The notes below the pieces were generated by a model, which did no database searches, was not told the DNA's origin, and saw only the letters and a list, made by a program, of their open reading frames with translations. A stretch of DNA of 64,000 bases, taken from Saccharopolyspora_C sp047200635 (GTDB lineage: Bacteria; Actinomycetota; Actinomycetes; Mycobacteriales; Pseudonocardiaceae). The position numbers and the translations under genes are program-made. Within the stretch, counting starts at the first letter, position 1; each line of letters opens with the position of its first letter. Positions 17,116 to 25,569 of this stretch are shown here, in pieces. The stretch lies in NCBI RefSeq assembly GCF_047200635.1, contig NZ_JBJZOI010000018.1, positions 86,264-150,263 of the forward strand, read 5' to 3'.

Positions 17116-18011
17116 CAGGCTCCGGAACGAGAACCCGCGTCGAGATCACCCTCGTCGAGGTCGTGATCACCCGGGTCGTCGTCGAAGGAGTCGTCCAGCG
17201 CGGCCTCGGCCCCCGGTCTGCGCCGCCCCGCGCGCAGCGTGCGGGCCAGCAGCAGGTTGAAGCCCAGCGCCACCTCCCGGGCGCCCGGGGTTCCCCACTG
17301 GTGGATGGGCAGGCAGGCGCCCTGGGCCTGCTGCACCGCGAGCCGGTCCGGCAGCGCCACCGGCATCACCAGCGGGCCGAAGATCTCCCGCAGCTCCTCG
17401 ACCCGGAACTGGTGCTCGTGCGAGCGGGGGCGGACCCGGTTGATCACCACGCCCAGCGGTTGCAGCCGCGGGTTGTTCTCGGCCCGCTCCGCCTGCACCG
17501 CCTCGAACGCGCGCTGCACCCCGGAGACCGCGAAGATCGTCGGCTCGGTCACCAGCAGCGCCCGGTCCGCCGCGATCAACGCCGATCGGGTCAGCCTGCC
17601 CAGCGACGGCGGGCAGTCCAGCAGCACCAGCTGGTAGGGCAGCTCGCCCTCGGCGATCAGCGCGTCCAGCGCGGAGAGCGCCTCGGTGAGCTTGGCCAAC
17701 CCGCCCCGGCCGCGGTCGGGGCCGCCGTTGAAGGACTCGGCGTCCTCCGAACCGACGAGGACGTCGACCTCCTCGCCCCAGCCGCTCGGCGCCACCGCCC
17801 CGCGCAGCGTCTCGGGGCTCGGATCGGCCAGCACGTCGCTGAGCCCCAGCCGGGTCTCGTCCGGCTCCAGCGCGGCCGTCGCATTGCACTGCGGATCCAG
17901 GTCCACCACCAGGGTCCGCGCTCCGCGGCGCATGGCCGCCGAGGCGAGCCCGAGCACCACGGTCGTCTTCCCGACCCCGCCCTTGAGGCTGAGCACTGCC
18001 ACCGTTTGCAC
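17115..18011 (-). CDS. Orphan ParA/MinD-like ATPase
   Basis: The 298-aa protein carries the deviant Walker A SLKGGVGKTT (8-17), TLVVDLDPQCNATAAL (Walker A') and VLLDCPPSLGRLTRSAL (Walker B), which define ParA-type partition ATPases. An acidic tail (DDSFDDDPGDHDLDEGD) ends the protein. No parB or parS array lies beside it, so it is an orphan, probably positioning some cargo other than the chromosome origin. The start is GTG at 18011. It overlaps nei2 by one base, suggesting coupled translation of two unrelated functions. The real chromosomal parAB pair would be near the replication origin, not here. Confidence 0.88.
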   Translation of the reverse strand: MQTVAVLSLKGGVGKTTVVLGLASAAMRRGARTLVVDLDPQCNATAALEPDETRLGLSDVLADPSPETLRGAVAPSGWGEEVDVLVGSEDAESFNGGPDRGRGGLAKLTEALSALDALIAEGELPYQLVLLDCPPSLGRLTRSALIAADRALLVTEPTIFAVSGVQRAFEAVQAERAENNPRLQPLGVVINRVRPRSHEHQFRVEELREIFGPLVMPVALPDRLAVQQAQGACLPIHQWGTPGAREVALGFNLLLARTLRAGRRRPGAEAALDDSFDDDPGDHDLDEGDLDAGSRSGA

Positions 18012-18113
18012 GCCCGTAGCCTACGGAACCGGCCCGCGCCCGTGTGCTGCTGCGCCCGCCGTCCCGCCCCGCCGGTGCGATGCCCGCTCCGACCCGGCAT
18101 TACGCTGCGGGCC

Positions 18114-18839
18114 ATGAGATCCGACGCCGTGCACCGGGTGCTGGAAGAAGAGATCGCCGAAGCCCGCGCGCGCCGCGACGGCCGCCCGCCGCGCGTCCTC
18201 GACGTCGGAGGGGGCAGCGGGGTCTGGGCGGTGCCGATGGCCTCGGCGGGCTGCGAGGTCACCGTGGTCGACCCCAGCCCGAACGCCCTCGCCACCCTGC
18301 AGCGCCGCGCCGCCGACGCGGGCGTCGCCCAGCTGATCACCGCGCTGCAGGGCGACACCGAGGCGCTGCACGCCTTCGCCCCGCCCGGTGGCGCGGATCT
18401 CGTGCTCGGGCACGGGCTGCTGGAGTACGTCGACGACGTCGCCACGTCGCTGGTCTCGCTGGCCGCCGCGACCGCCGACGGCGGGGCCGTGTCGGTGCTG
18501 GTGTCCAACCGGTACGCGGCGGTGCTCGCCAGCGCCCTGGCCGGGCGGCCCGCGGACGCGCTGCGGGTGCTGCGCGACCCCGCCGGCAGGTACGACGGCG
18601 CGGGGGACACCGTGCTGCGCCGGTTCGACGGCGCCGAGCTCGCCGACCGGATGCGGGAGGCCGGGCTCTCGGTCGACCTGGTGCAGGGGCAGGGCGTGTT
18701 CACCGACCTCGTCCCCGGCTCGGTCCTCGAAGGTCACGGGGCGGAACCGCTGGCCGAGCTCGAGCGCGCCGCCGCGGTCACCCCGCCGCTGCGCGACATC
18801 GCCTCCCGGTTGCACGCGCTCGGGCGGCCGGTGCGCTGA
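18114..18839 (+). CDS. Class I SAM-dependent methyltransferase
   Basis: The 241-aa protein shows motif I VLDVGGGSGVWAVP near residue 30, motif II VTVVDPSPNALATL, and motif IV GGADLVLGHGLLEYVDDV. The Asp/Pro after motif II and the central acidic stretch fit a Methyltransf_11 fold. The order CmoM/SmtA-like methyltransferase plus DUF3040 is common in actinomycetes near the dcw cluster, but the substrate is unknown. The ATG at 18114 follows CGGGCC without a strong ribosome site. It is divergent from the ParA gene with a 102-bp spacer. Confidence 0.82.
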   Translation: MRSDAVHRVLEEEIAEARARRDGRPPRVLDVGGGSGVWAVPMASAGCEVTVVDPSPNALATLQRRAADAGVAQLITALQGDTEALHAFAPPGGADLVLGHGLLEYVDDVATSLVSLAAATADGGAVSVLVSNRYAAVLASALAGRPADALRVLRDPAGRYDGAGDTVLRRFDGAELADRMREAGLSVDLVQGQGVFTDLVPGSVLEGHGAEPLAELERAAAVTPPLRDIASRLHALGRPVR

Positions 18840-19110
18840 CGCGGCGGCTCGGCCCGGCGGAGAACGAGCCGGACGTGGTCCGGCCACCTGGGGGAACGGC
18901 GGGTGAACCCCGGTCCTTCGGCCGTTCGGTTGATCCGACGGGATGATGTCGGCGACCTCGGTCGGCCGAGCTGCCCCCTGCGGGTAGTCGTGGCGTCCCG
19001 GGAACCGTATCCTCGACGGTGACGCCCCCAAGCGTTCGCCGGGTTCCTGCCCGGAGGTCCCGTCCTCCGAGTTCCGGCGCCACTGAGTTACCTGTGCCGG
19101 AGGAGGAGCC

Positions 19111-19527
19111 ATGCCACTCTCCGAGCACGAGCAGCGACTGCTCGACCAGATCGAGCGCGCGCTCTACGCCGAGGATCCGAAGTTCGTCTCCACCGTGCGC
19201 GGTGGGCGGTTGCACCGCCCGTCGCGGCGGCGTCGCCTCCAGGGCATCGCCGTGTTCGCGCTGGGGTTGATCCTGCTGGTGCTCGGCGTGGTGATACCGG
19301 TCAAACCGGCCGATATCCCCGTGGTGAGCGTGGTCGGCTTCCTCGTGATGTTCGGCGGAGCAGTACTGGTGCTGTCCGCCATGCGTGGCGGCAGCCAGGA
19401 AGCGGAATCCGAGGGGGAGGGAAGCGCAGGCTCATCCGGCGGAGACCGGAAGAAGACCGAGCCACGCGAGCGCGGTTCCTTCACCCAGCGGATGGAAGAA
19501 CGCTTTCGCAAGCGTTTCGAGCAGTAG
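19111..19527 (+). CDS. DUF3040 membrane protein
   Basis: The 138-aa protein begins MPLSEHEQRLLDQIERAL, the signature of DUF3040, followed by two membrane helices (about 45-63 and 69-89) and a polar, charged cytoplasmic tail ending in RMEERFRKRFEQ. DUF3040 proteins are actinobacterial, usually lie just before the dcw cluster and have no established function; an envelope or division role is suggested only by position. GGAGGAGG precedes the ATG. Two hairpins follow the stop. Confidence 0.9.
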   Translation: MPLSEHEQRLLDQIERALYAEDPKFVSTVRGGRLHRPSRRRRLQGIAVFALGLILLVLGVVIPVKPADIPVVSVVGFLVMFGGAVLVLSAMRGGSQEAESEGEGSAGSSGGDRKKTEPRERGSFTQRMEERFRKRFEQ

Positions 19528-19528
19528 A

Positions 19529-19546
19529 CCCGGACCTCGGTCCGGG
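19529..19546 (+). terminator. Hairpin directly after the DUF3040 gene
   Basis: CCCGGAC and GTCCGGG pair around a CTCG tetraloop starting 2 bases after the stop. Confidence 0.6.
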
Positions 19547-19657
19547 CAGTGGTGGCGGTGATCGTCGACCTCGGGTCGGCGATCCGTCCGCTCGGATGGA
19601 GCACCGCGGCACTTCCGGTGGCGGGAGCAGCGGCCCCGGCCGAGCCTCCCCGCTGGT

Positions 19658-19695
19658 GAAACCCGGCGATCCCGGTTCCTCGATCGCCGGGTTTC
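19658..19695. terminator. Bidirectional terminator before the convergent transglutaminase gene
   Basis: The 14-bp arms GAAACCCGGCGATC and GATCGCCGGGTTTC are perfect and enclose a 10-base loop. The GTTTC and GAAAC ends give a short T-rich tail in either direction. Confidence 0.75.
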
Positions 19696-19721
19696 GACGT
19701 GTCCGGGGCCGGGCGCGAGGC

Positions 19722-21950
19722 TCAGCCCCGGCGGTCGAGCCGGGCTAGCACCGACGGTGGCAGCAGCCGACGGCGCGGGCTCAGCGGGGCGCGCTCGCGC
19801 AGCCCCTCCAACGCCGCGGTCAGCGATTCCGCCGGTCCGGTCCCGGTCACGGCGCGGTCGGCGGGCGCGTACCACTCGCGCTCCACCGCGCCCACCAGGT
19901 CGTGCACCGGCTCGGCGGCCGCCCCGGTGAGCCCGTGCGCGCCGATCAGCTCGGCCGCCGCGGTCCGCGCGGTCCCGTTCGCCCCGCGCCGGGAGCCGCC
20001 CCGGTCGGTGCTCTCGTCCAGCAGTTCCCGCCACGCGGCGGTCGCCGCGCCCCGCTCACCCGAGCGGATCTCCCGCCACCGCCAGCGGCGGCGCGCCTCG
20101 CGCAGTCCCGCCGGGACCGCGCACAGCAGCAGCGCGGCCAGCAGCGCCACCCCGGTCGCGACCCACCAGGTGCCGGAACCGCCCTCGGCGGGAGCGGGGA
20201 GTTCGTCCGGACGCGGGCTCTCGCCCGGCGCCGGGCTGGGGGTCCGCGTCGGCGACTCCGGTGCGGGCTGCTGGGAGTCCCCGGCCCCCGGAGCCGGAGC
20301 GGGGACCGGCGGCGGCGGGGGCTGGTAGCCCCGCAGCGGGGTGCGGCCGTCGGCCAACGGCGTCGGGTCGAAGGTCACCCAGCCGTACTGCGGGAAGTAC
20401 GCCTCCACCCAGGCGTGCGCGTCGTTCGTGGTGATCACGCGCTCGTCGCCGTCCCGGTAGCCGGAGGTGAACCCGACCGCGACCCGGGCGGGCACGCCCG
20501 ACGCGCGCAGCAGCACCGCCATCGAGGAGGCGAACTGCTCGCAGAAGCCCCGCTTGCCGCGGAACAGGAAGTCCTCCAGCGCGTTCCCGCTCGTCGACGG
20601 GCCGGTGCTCAGGTCGTAGCGGAAGCCGTTCGCGCGGTCGGTGAAGAAGCGCTGCAACGCCACCGCCTTGTCGAACGACGTCGGCGCCTCCGCGGTGATC
20701 TCGCGGGCCAGCCCCGCGATGCGCGGGGACACCCCGGTGGCGTCCAGGTAGGCCGGGCTGATGGTGATCGGCCCGTTCGCCTCGCGCAGCTGCTCCGGGG
20801 TGGGCGCGGGCAGCGTCAGCTCCTCCTCGTACGGCCTGCTCTCCTGGCGGACCTGGGTGAACACCACGCCGCTCGCCGGGTCGTACTGCCACTGCTCGCC
20901 CATCCCGCGGACGGCCTTCGGCACCCCGAAGATCGGCAACCACGGATCCCGGTAGCCCACCGGATCGATCCGCACCGTCGCGGCCGGGCCCGCCGCCGGG
21001 GTCTCCACGCCTTCCGGCAGCGGCAGCGGCTGCTGGGCGTCCACCCCGGCCGTGAGCGACCCCAGCTCCCACCCGCGCGCCGGGTCGAAGTGCTGCAAGG
21101 TCATCGCCCGCAGGTAGGTGGGCCGGGGCAGCCCGCTCACCCGGAACAGGTCGACCGCGTTGTCCCGGTCCAGCTGACCGCGCAGCGAGGTGAACGGGCG
21201 CAGCCCGACCCCGCCGGACGCCGGCCCGTACCCCGCGGACGCGCCGCCCGGCAGCCGGCCCTCGGTGCCCACCCCGGTGAACACCACGCCCGTCAGCAGC
21301 GCCACCACCCCGGCCGTCGCGGTGAGCGCGGCGGCGAGCCCGCCCGGGCGCACCCGCGCCTCGGCGCCCCCGCTCCGGCCCGAACAGGCCAGCAGCAGGG
21401 CGAAACCCGCCGCGCCCGCCGCGAACGTCCACCAGGGCAGCATGTTCGGCGCCAGCGATGCCGGGATCGCCACCACGCACAGCAGCACCAGGCCCGCGAC
21501 CGCCGGAACCCCCACCGTCACCGCGACGAGGTCCACCAGCAACGCGACCAGACCCACGCCCAGGCAGATCAGCACCTGCAGCGGTGGCTCCACCGGCACG
21601 GGTGGCACGCCCTCCCGCGCCACCTGCATCGCCTGCCCGAGCAGCGCGGACAGCTCACCCAGCGCGCTCGGGCCCGGCAGCGCGCCCAGCAGCGCGCTCC
21701 GGGTGAACAGCGCCGAGACCAGCACCGCCAGCACGGCCAGCTGGGACAGCACCACCAGCGGGGACCACCAGCGCATCGTGCGGCCCAGCAGGCCCGCGCC
21801 GCCGACCACCGCGACCGCCAGCACGGTCGGCACGATCCAGCGGCCGTCGCCGAGGACACCGGTGAACGCCGTCGCGGCGGCCAGCGAGGCCGCCGCGGCC
21901 GCCAGCGTCGCGCCCGCGGTCGTGCCCGGCGCGCTCACCCGGGAGCTCAC
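19722..21950 (-). CDS. TgpA-type transmembrane transglutaminase-like protein
   Basis: The 742-aa protein starts with five or six membrane helices (about 10-200), followed by a large extracytoplasmic part with a transglutaminase-like core. The catalytic triad is visible: Cys in GKRGFCEQFASSMAVLL, His in NDAHAWVEAYFP and Asp in FDPTPLADG. A Pro/Ala-rich linker, one more membrane helix (LLAALLLCAVPAGL) and a cytoplasmic DUF4129-like tail follow. Its GTG start overlaps the DUF58 stop by 4 bp. With MoxR and DUF58 it forms a widespread three-gene operon thought to act at the cell surface, though the crosslinked or cleaved substrate is unknown. Confidence 0.9.
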   Translation of the reverse strand: MSSRVSAPGTTAGATLAAAAASLAAATAFTGVLGDGRWIVPTVLAVAVVGGAGLLGRTMRWWSPLVVLSQLAVLAVLVSALFTRSALLGALPGPSALGELSALLGQAMQVAREGVPPVPVEPPLQVLICLGVGLVALLVDLVAVTVGVPAVAGLVLLCVVAIPASLAPNMLPWWTFAAGAAGFALLLACSGRSGGAEARVRPGGLAAALTATAGVVALLTGVVFTGVGTEGRLPGGASAGYGPASGGVGLRPFTSLRGQLDRDNAVDLFRVSGLPRPTYLRAMTLQHFDPARGWELGSLTAGVDAQQPLPLPEGVETPAAGPAATVRIDPVGYRDPWLPIFGVPKAVRGMGEQWQYDPASGVVFTQVRQESRPYEEELTLPAPTPEQLREANGPITISPAYLDATGVSPRIAGLAREITAEAPTSFDKAVALQRFFTDRANGFRYDLSTGPSTSGNALEDFLFRGKRGFCEQFASSMAVLLRASGVPARVAVGFTSGYRDGDERVITTNDAHAWVEAYFPQYGWVTFDPTPLADGRTPLRGYQPPPPPVPAPAPGAGDSQQPAPESPTRTPSPAPGESPRPDELPAPAEGGSGTWWVATGVALLAALLLCAVPAGLREARRRWRWREIRSGERGAATAAWRELLDESTDRGGSRRGANGTARTAAAELIGAHGLTGAAAEPVHDLVGAVEREWYAPADRAVTGTGPAESLTAALEGLRERAPLSPRRRLLPPSVLARLDRRG

Positions 21951-23203
21951 GAGATCGCCTCCGAACCCGGCGCGCCCGCCGCCGACCGGCACAACCGGCT
22001 CCACGCCCCGGCCATCGACGCGCGCGGACCGTCCACGACCACGACCGTCCAGCCGGAGGCGCGCAGCTGCTCGCGGGTGCGCTCCGGGGAGAAGGAGCGG
22101 TCGGCCGGATCACCGGCCCACGCCCGCACGTCCAGCAGCAGCGCCAAGCTGCGGGCCCGCTCCGGGCGCAACCGGCTCAGCTCCTGGACCCCCGCCGGGG
22201 TGGTAGCTCCCAAGATCGCGATCAACTCCTGCCCGCTTCCCGGGTCCTGCGTGCACACCAGGTCGCGCTGGGCGGACGGGCGCACCGCCGCCAGCGCGTC
22301 CAGCATCGCCGCGTCGTCCCGGCCGCCGTCGAAGGGGCCGGGCCCGCCGCTGAGCGTCTCCCCGTCCTCGGTCACCAATCGGACCTGCTGGCCCTGGTCG
22401 TGCAGGTGCGCGCAGATGCTCGCCGCCGCGGAGACCGCCCACTCCAGGCTCGCCGCCGAGCCCGTTCCCCGGTGCGCCGCCGAGCGGCGGTCCAGCAGCA
22501 CCGTCACTCCGCCGTGCCAGGGGCGTTCCTCGACCCGCACCATCAGCTCGTCGCGCTTCGCGGTGCTCTTCCAGTGCACCCGGCGGATGTCGTCGCCGTG
22601 CCGGTACTCCCGGACCATCGTGTCGTCGTCGCCGTGCCCGGCCCGCAACCGGGTCGAGCCGTCCTCGCCGGTACCGAGCCCGGAACCGGCGGGCAGCCCG
22701 CCCAGCGGCACCACCTTCGGCACCGCGACCAACCTGCTGCGGCCACCCAGCTCGTGCTCGAACTCCACCAGCCCGAACGGATCACCGATCCGGGTCCGCA
22801 GCGGTCCGATCTGGTGGATGCCGCGCAACCCGGGGCTCACCTGGTACTCCAGCGTCGCGCCGGAACGGCCCACGCGGTCCACCCGGAACCGGGTGCGGCC
22901 GCCGAGCGCGTGCGGCACGCCGTCCTCCAGCAGCAACCCGCCCACCGGCGCCCGGCCCGCGCCCGTCAGGAGCAGCCGCACCGATGCCGAGCCGCCGACC
23001 GGAGCCCGGCCCGGCAGCACCTCGCGCCGGACGCGCACCCCGTGCCGCGCACCGCGCGCCAACCCCATCGCCAGCAGCGGCAGCACCACCACGAACACGG
23101 CGATCCGCAGCAGATCCCGCTCGTCGAGCACCAGGGAGCACACGGCCGCGGCCACCCCCGCGGCGAGCAGGCAGCGACCCCGGACCGTCAGGCCGGACAG
23201 CAC
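21947..23203 (-). CDS. DUF58 domain protein (MoxR-associated)
   Basis: The 418-aa protein has two N-terminal membrane helices (about 8-50), a beta-rich middle and the DUF58 signature VREYRHGDDIRRVHWKSTAK near residue 200. The later VTVLLDRR with a following acidic segment suggests a von Willebrand A-like fold with a weak metal site. Such proteins are presumed clients or adaptors of the MoxR chaperone. The GTG start is 4 bases after the moxR stop, and its own stop overlaps the transglutaminase start, so the three genes are translated as a unit. Confidence 0.88.
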   Translation of the reverse strand: MLSGLTVRGRCLLAAGVAAAVCSLVLDERDLLRIAVFVVVLPLLAMGLARGARHGVRVRREVLPGRAPVGGSASVRLLLTGAGRAPVGGLLLEDGVPHALGGRTRFRVDRVGRSGATLEYQVSPGLRGIHQIGPLRTRIGDPFGLVEFEHELGGRSRLVAVPKVVPLGGLPAGSGLGTGEDGSTRLRAGHGDDDTMVREYRHGDDIRRVHWKSTAKRDELMVRVEERPWHGGVTVLLDRRSAAHRGTGSAASLEWAVSAAASICAHLHDQGQQVRLVTEDGETLSGGPGPFDGGRDDAAMLDALAAVRPSAQRDLVCTQDPGSGQELIAILGATTPAGVQELSRLRPERARSLALLLDVRAWAGDPADRSFSPERTREQLRASGWTVVVVDGPRASMAGAWSRLCRSAAGAPGSEAIS

Positions 23204-23207
23204 GCGG

Positions 23208-24260
23208 TCACCGCCGGGACCCGGTGTCGCCGCGCGGCACGTCGACCTTGCGCAGCAGCGAGCCCACCAGGTCCGAGGCGGAGCGCCGGGTCGCGCGGGC
23301 CTCGCTGGTCAGCACCAGCCGGTGCGCCAGCACCGGTACCGCCACCGCCTGCACGTCGTCCGGGATCACGTAGTCCCGGCCGGACAGCGCGGCCTGCGCG
23401 CGCGCCGCCCGGACCAGCTGCAGGGTCGAGCGCGGCGACGCGCCGAGCCGCAGCTCCGGCAGCGTGCGGGTGGCGGTGACCAGGTCGATCACGTAGCGGC
23501 GCAGCTCGGTGCTCACGTGCACCGCGCGCACGGCGCGCAGCAGCGAGCGGACCTGGTCGGCGTCCGCGACCGGGCGAAGCTGGTCCATCGGCTCGCGGCC
23601 CGCGTGCTCGTCGACCATCGCCAGCTCGGCCTGCTGGTCGGGGTAGCCGATGGAGACCCGCGCGGTGAAGCGGTCGCGCTGCGCCTCGGGGAGGGCGTAG
23701 GTGCCCTCCATCTCGATCGGGTTCTGGGTCGCGATCACCATGAACGGCGCGTCGAGGTGGTACGTCTCGCCGTCGACCGTGACCTGGTCCTCCTCCATGC
23801 ACTCCAGCAGGGCGGACTGGGTCTTCGGGGAGGCGCGGTTGATCTCGTCGCCGACGACGATGTTCGCGAACACCGGCCCGGCCCGGAACTCGAAGGCCTC
23901 CGCCTGCCTGTTGTAGAGGGAGACACCGGTGATGTCGCTCGGCAGCAGGTCCGGGGTGAACTGGATCCGGTTCACGGTGCAGTCGATGGAGCGGGCGAGC
24001 GCCTTGGCCAGCGAGGTCTTGCCCACTCCCGGAACGTCCTCGACCAGCAGGTGCCCCTCGGCGAGCAGCGTGACCAGCGCGATCCGCACCACCTCGGGCT
24101 TGCCGACGAGCACCTGCTCGACGTTGGCGGCGATGCGCCGCACCGTGCCGTGCAGGGCGGCGATCGTCGCGGGTTCGGTTCCTCCCGCGCGCTCGCCGTC
24201 GGCGGCCTCGGCGTGCCCGCCACCGGCGAACGCAGTGCCGGATGTGGGCGTGTTGGGCAT
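23208..24260 (-). CDS. MoxR-family AAA+ ATPase
   Basis: This 350-aa AAA+ protein acts as a chaperone for VWA and membrane-protein partners. Walker A VEDVPGVGKTSLAKAL lies near residue 80, followed by RIQFTPDLLPSDITGV (the MoxR-specific stretch), Walker B IVVGDEINRASPKTQ and sensor 1 VIATQNPIEMEGTY. The C-terminal lid contains RDYVIPDDVQAVAVPVLAHRL. A low-complexity Gly/Ala-rich N-terminus precedes the core. ATG 24260 has GGAGG 8 bases upstream. It diverges from mraZ over 516 bp. Confidence 0.95.
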   Translation of the reverse strand: MPNTPTSGTAFAGGGHAEAADGERAGGTEPATIAALHGTVRRIAANVEQVLVGKPEVVRIALVTLLAEGHLLVEDVPGVGKTSLAKALARSIDCTVNRIQFTPDLLPSDITGVSLYNRQAEAFEFRAGPVFANIVVGDEINRASPKTQSALLECMEEDQVTVDGETYHLDAPFMVIATQNPIEMEGTYALPEAQRDRFTARVSIGYPDQQAELAMVDEHAGREPMDQLRPVADADQVRSLLRAVRAVHVSTELRRYVIDLVTATRTLPELRLGASPRSTLQLVRAARAQAALSGRDYVIPDDVQAVAVPVLAHRLVLTSEARATRRSASDLVGSLLRKVDVPRGDTGSRR

Positions 24261-24585
24261 CGCGCAACCTCCAGGTGTTTCGCTGAGCGCCGCGGCGCGC
24301 CGACGTCCGCGCCCGCGCTGCCGGGGCCGTCGACCGGCGATCGGAGATCGCGCGCTCAGATGCCTTTGCAGTGTGCCAAACCGCAGGCGCCGGTCCTACC
24401 GGTGCCGGTGTGCTGCGGCGTTCCCCACGTTCCCCCACCGCGGAGCCCGGGAGCGCCACGGGAGGGGCTCCGCGGCGGCGTCACCGCTCGATCGTCGACC
24501 GGGCGCGGGCCCGGTCCGGCCCGCGCCCCCCACCGGCCCCCCACCCCCGCCCCCCGCCTCCGGCGGCCTCGCTAGCTGGGCAAAC

Positions 24586-24611
24586 GTCCGACACGCCGTG
24601 GCGTGTCGGAC
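24586..24611. repeat. 12-bp perfect inverted repeat upstream of mraZ promoter
   Basis: GTCCGACACGCC and GGCGTGTCGGAC are separated by 2 bases and end 11 bp before the mraZ -35 box. It could be an operator for a dimeric regulator, or a terminator protecting the promoter from read-through. Confidence 0.7.
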
Positions 24612-24622
24612 CTCGTTCCAAG

Positions 24623-24664
24623 TTGACGGTGGAGGGAAGTGGGGTACTGTGGCGCTCGGTGGGG
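24623..24664 (+). promoter_or_regulatory. mraZ promoter with four MraZ-type GTGG boxes
   Basis: TTGACG and TACTGT, 16 bases apart, form the promoter. GTGGA, GTGGG, GTGGC and GTGGG start at 24629, 24639, 24649 and 24659, an exact 10-bp period. MraZ is known to bind such direct repeats at its own promoter and repress the dcw operon. Confidence 0.8.
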
Positions 24665-24776
24665 CAGACGGGGGCCTCGCCCAGCTCCGAGGAGCGCGGG
24701 GTGGTCGGCGGAGGCCGGTCTCCCGGCCGGACGGAGCTGATCGGGCCGGAGGGGCCCGAGGGGGGAGGTGGACCGG

Positions 24777-25208
24777 GTGTTCCTCGGTACCCACAACCCC
24801 AAGCTCGACGACAAGGGGCGTCTGACGCTGCCGGCGAAGTTCCGGGACGCACTGGCGGGGGGTTTGATGGTCACCAAGGGACAGGACCACTGCCTCTACG
24901 TCTTCCCGCGCGCCGAGTTCGAGCAGATGGCCCGCAAGGTCGCCGAGGCCCCGCTGACCAACGAGTCCGTCCGCGCCTACCAGCGGTACCTGTTCGCGGG
25001 CACCGACGAGCAGCGTCCGGACGGGCAGGGCCGGATCCCGATCGCCGCCGAGCTGCGCCGCTACGCGGGTCTGGCGAAGGAGTGCGTGGTCATCGGCGCG
25101 ATCAACCGGCTGGAGATCTGGAACGCCGAGAGCTGGCAGAGCTACCTCGACGAGCACGAGGAGAGCTACGCGCAGGCCCGGGAGGAGGTCCTCCCAGGAG
25201 TCTTCTAG
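24777..25208 (+). CDS. mraZ: MraZ, transcriptional regulator of the dcw cluster
   Basis: MraZ is a ring-forming DNA-binding protein with two SpoVT/AbrB-like repeats: DDKGRLTLPAKFRDAL (about 11-26) and DGQGRIPIAAELRRYAGL (about 80-97). I prefer GTG 24777, giving 143 aa and the standard start MFLGTHNPKL, because GGGGGAGG ends 8 bases before it; the earlier GTG at 24768 lies inside that ribosome site. It heads the dcw operon and presumably represses it through the GTGG boxes upstream. A 361-bp gap with a small hairpin follows before rsmH. Confidence 0.96.
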   Translation: MFLGTHNPKLDDKGRLTLPAKFRDALAGGLMVTKGQDHCLYVFPRAEFEQMARKVAEAPLTNESVRAYQRYLFAGTDEQRPDGQGRIPIAAELRRYAGLAKECVVIGAINRLEIWNAESWQSYLDEHEESYAQAREEVLPGVF

Positions 25209-25569
25209 CGGTTCCGGTGGTGTGAGGCCTCGGTCCGCTCACCCGTCCTGGTGCACCTTCCCCGGCACCAGAACGGCGGGAGCGGACTGGGACCTGAGGC
25301 CACCAGGAGCGGTGGGGCTCGTGCGGGCCGCGCGGATGATGTCCGCCCGGCCGCGAACAACCGAGAACGGCAGATCGCCGAGGCGGAGCGCGCGCTCGCC
25401 CGGCGATTCGCCGTTCGCCAGCAGCCATCCGCGCGGACCCGGTACCGGGTCGTCCCGCTCCGGTGGGAGCGCGGGTGGCTCGGCTCCGGGAGCGGAGCCG
25501 ACCGGGCGCACCGGGATCGGCGCGTCCGGGGCGGGCAGCGATGCGACGGCGTGACGGAGGAGTGCGGCA
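25209..25569 (+). other. mraZ-rsmH intergenic region
   Basis: This 361-bp gap carries a 7-bp hairpin at 25248-25271 (CTGGTGC, 10-base loop, GCACCAG) that could attenuate read-through from mraZ. I see no credible gene or obvious second promoter. Confidence 0.5.

Larger units (their letters stand above)
24261..24776. other. Divergent moxR-mraZ intergenic region
   Basis: This 516-bp spacer holds the 12-bp inverted repeat, the mraZ promoter with its GTGG repeats, and a roughly 120-base mraZ leader. I see no gene in it. A C/G homopolymer-rich stretch (about 24500-24570) adjoins the repeat. Confidence 0.6.

Noticed and set aside
24768..24776. GTG 24768 as the mraZ start
   Set aside because: It lies inside the GGGGGAGG ribosome site; GTG 24777 gives the standard 143-residue protein.
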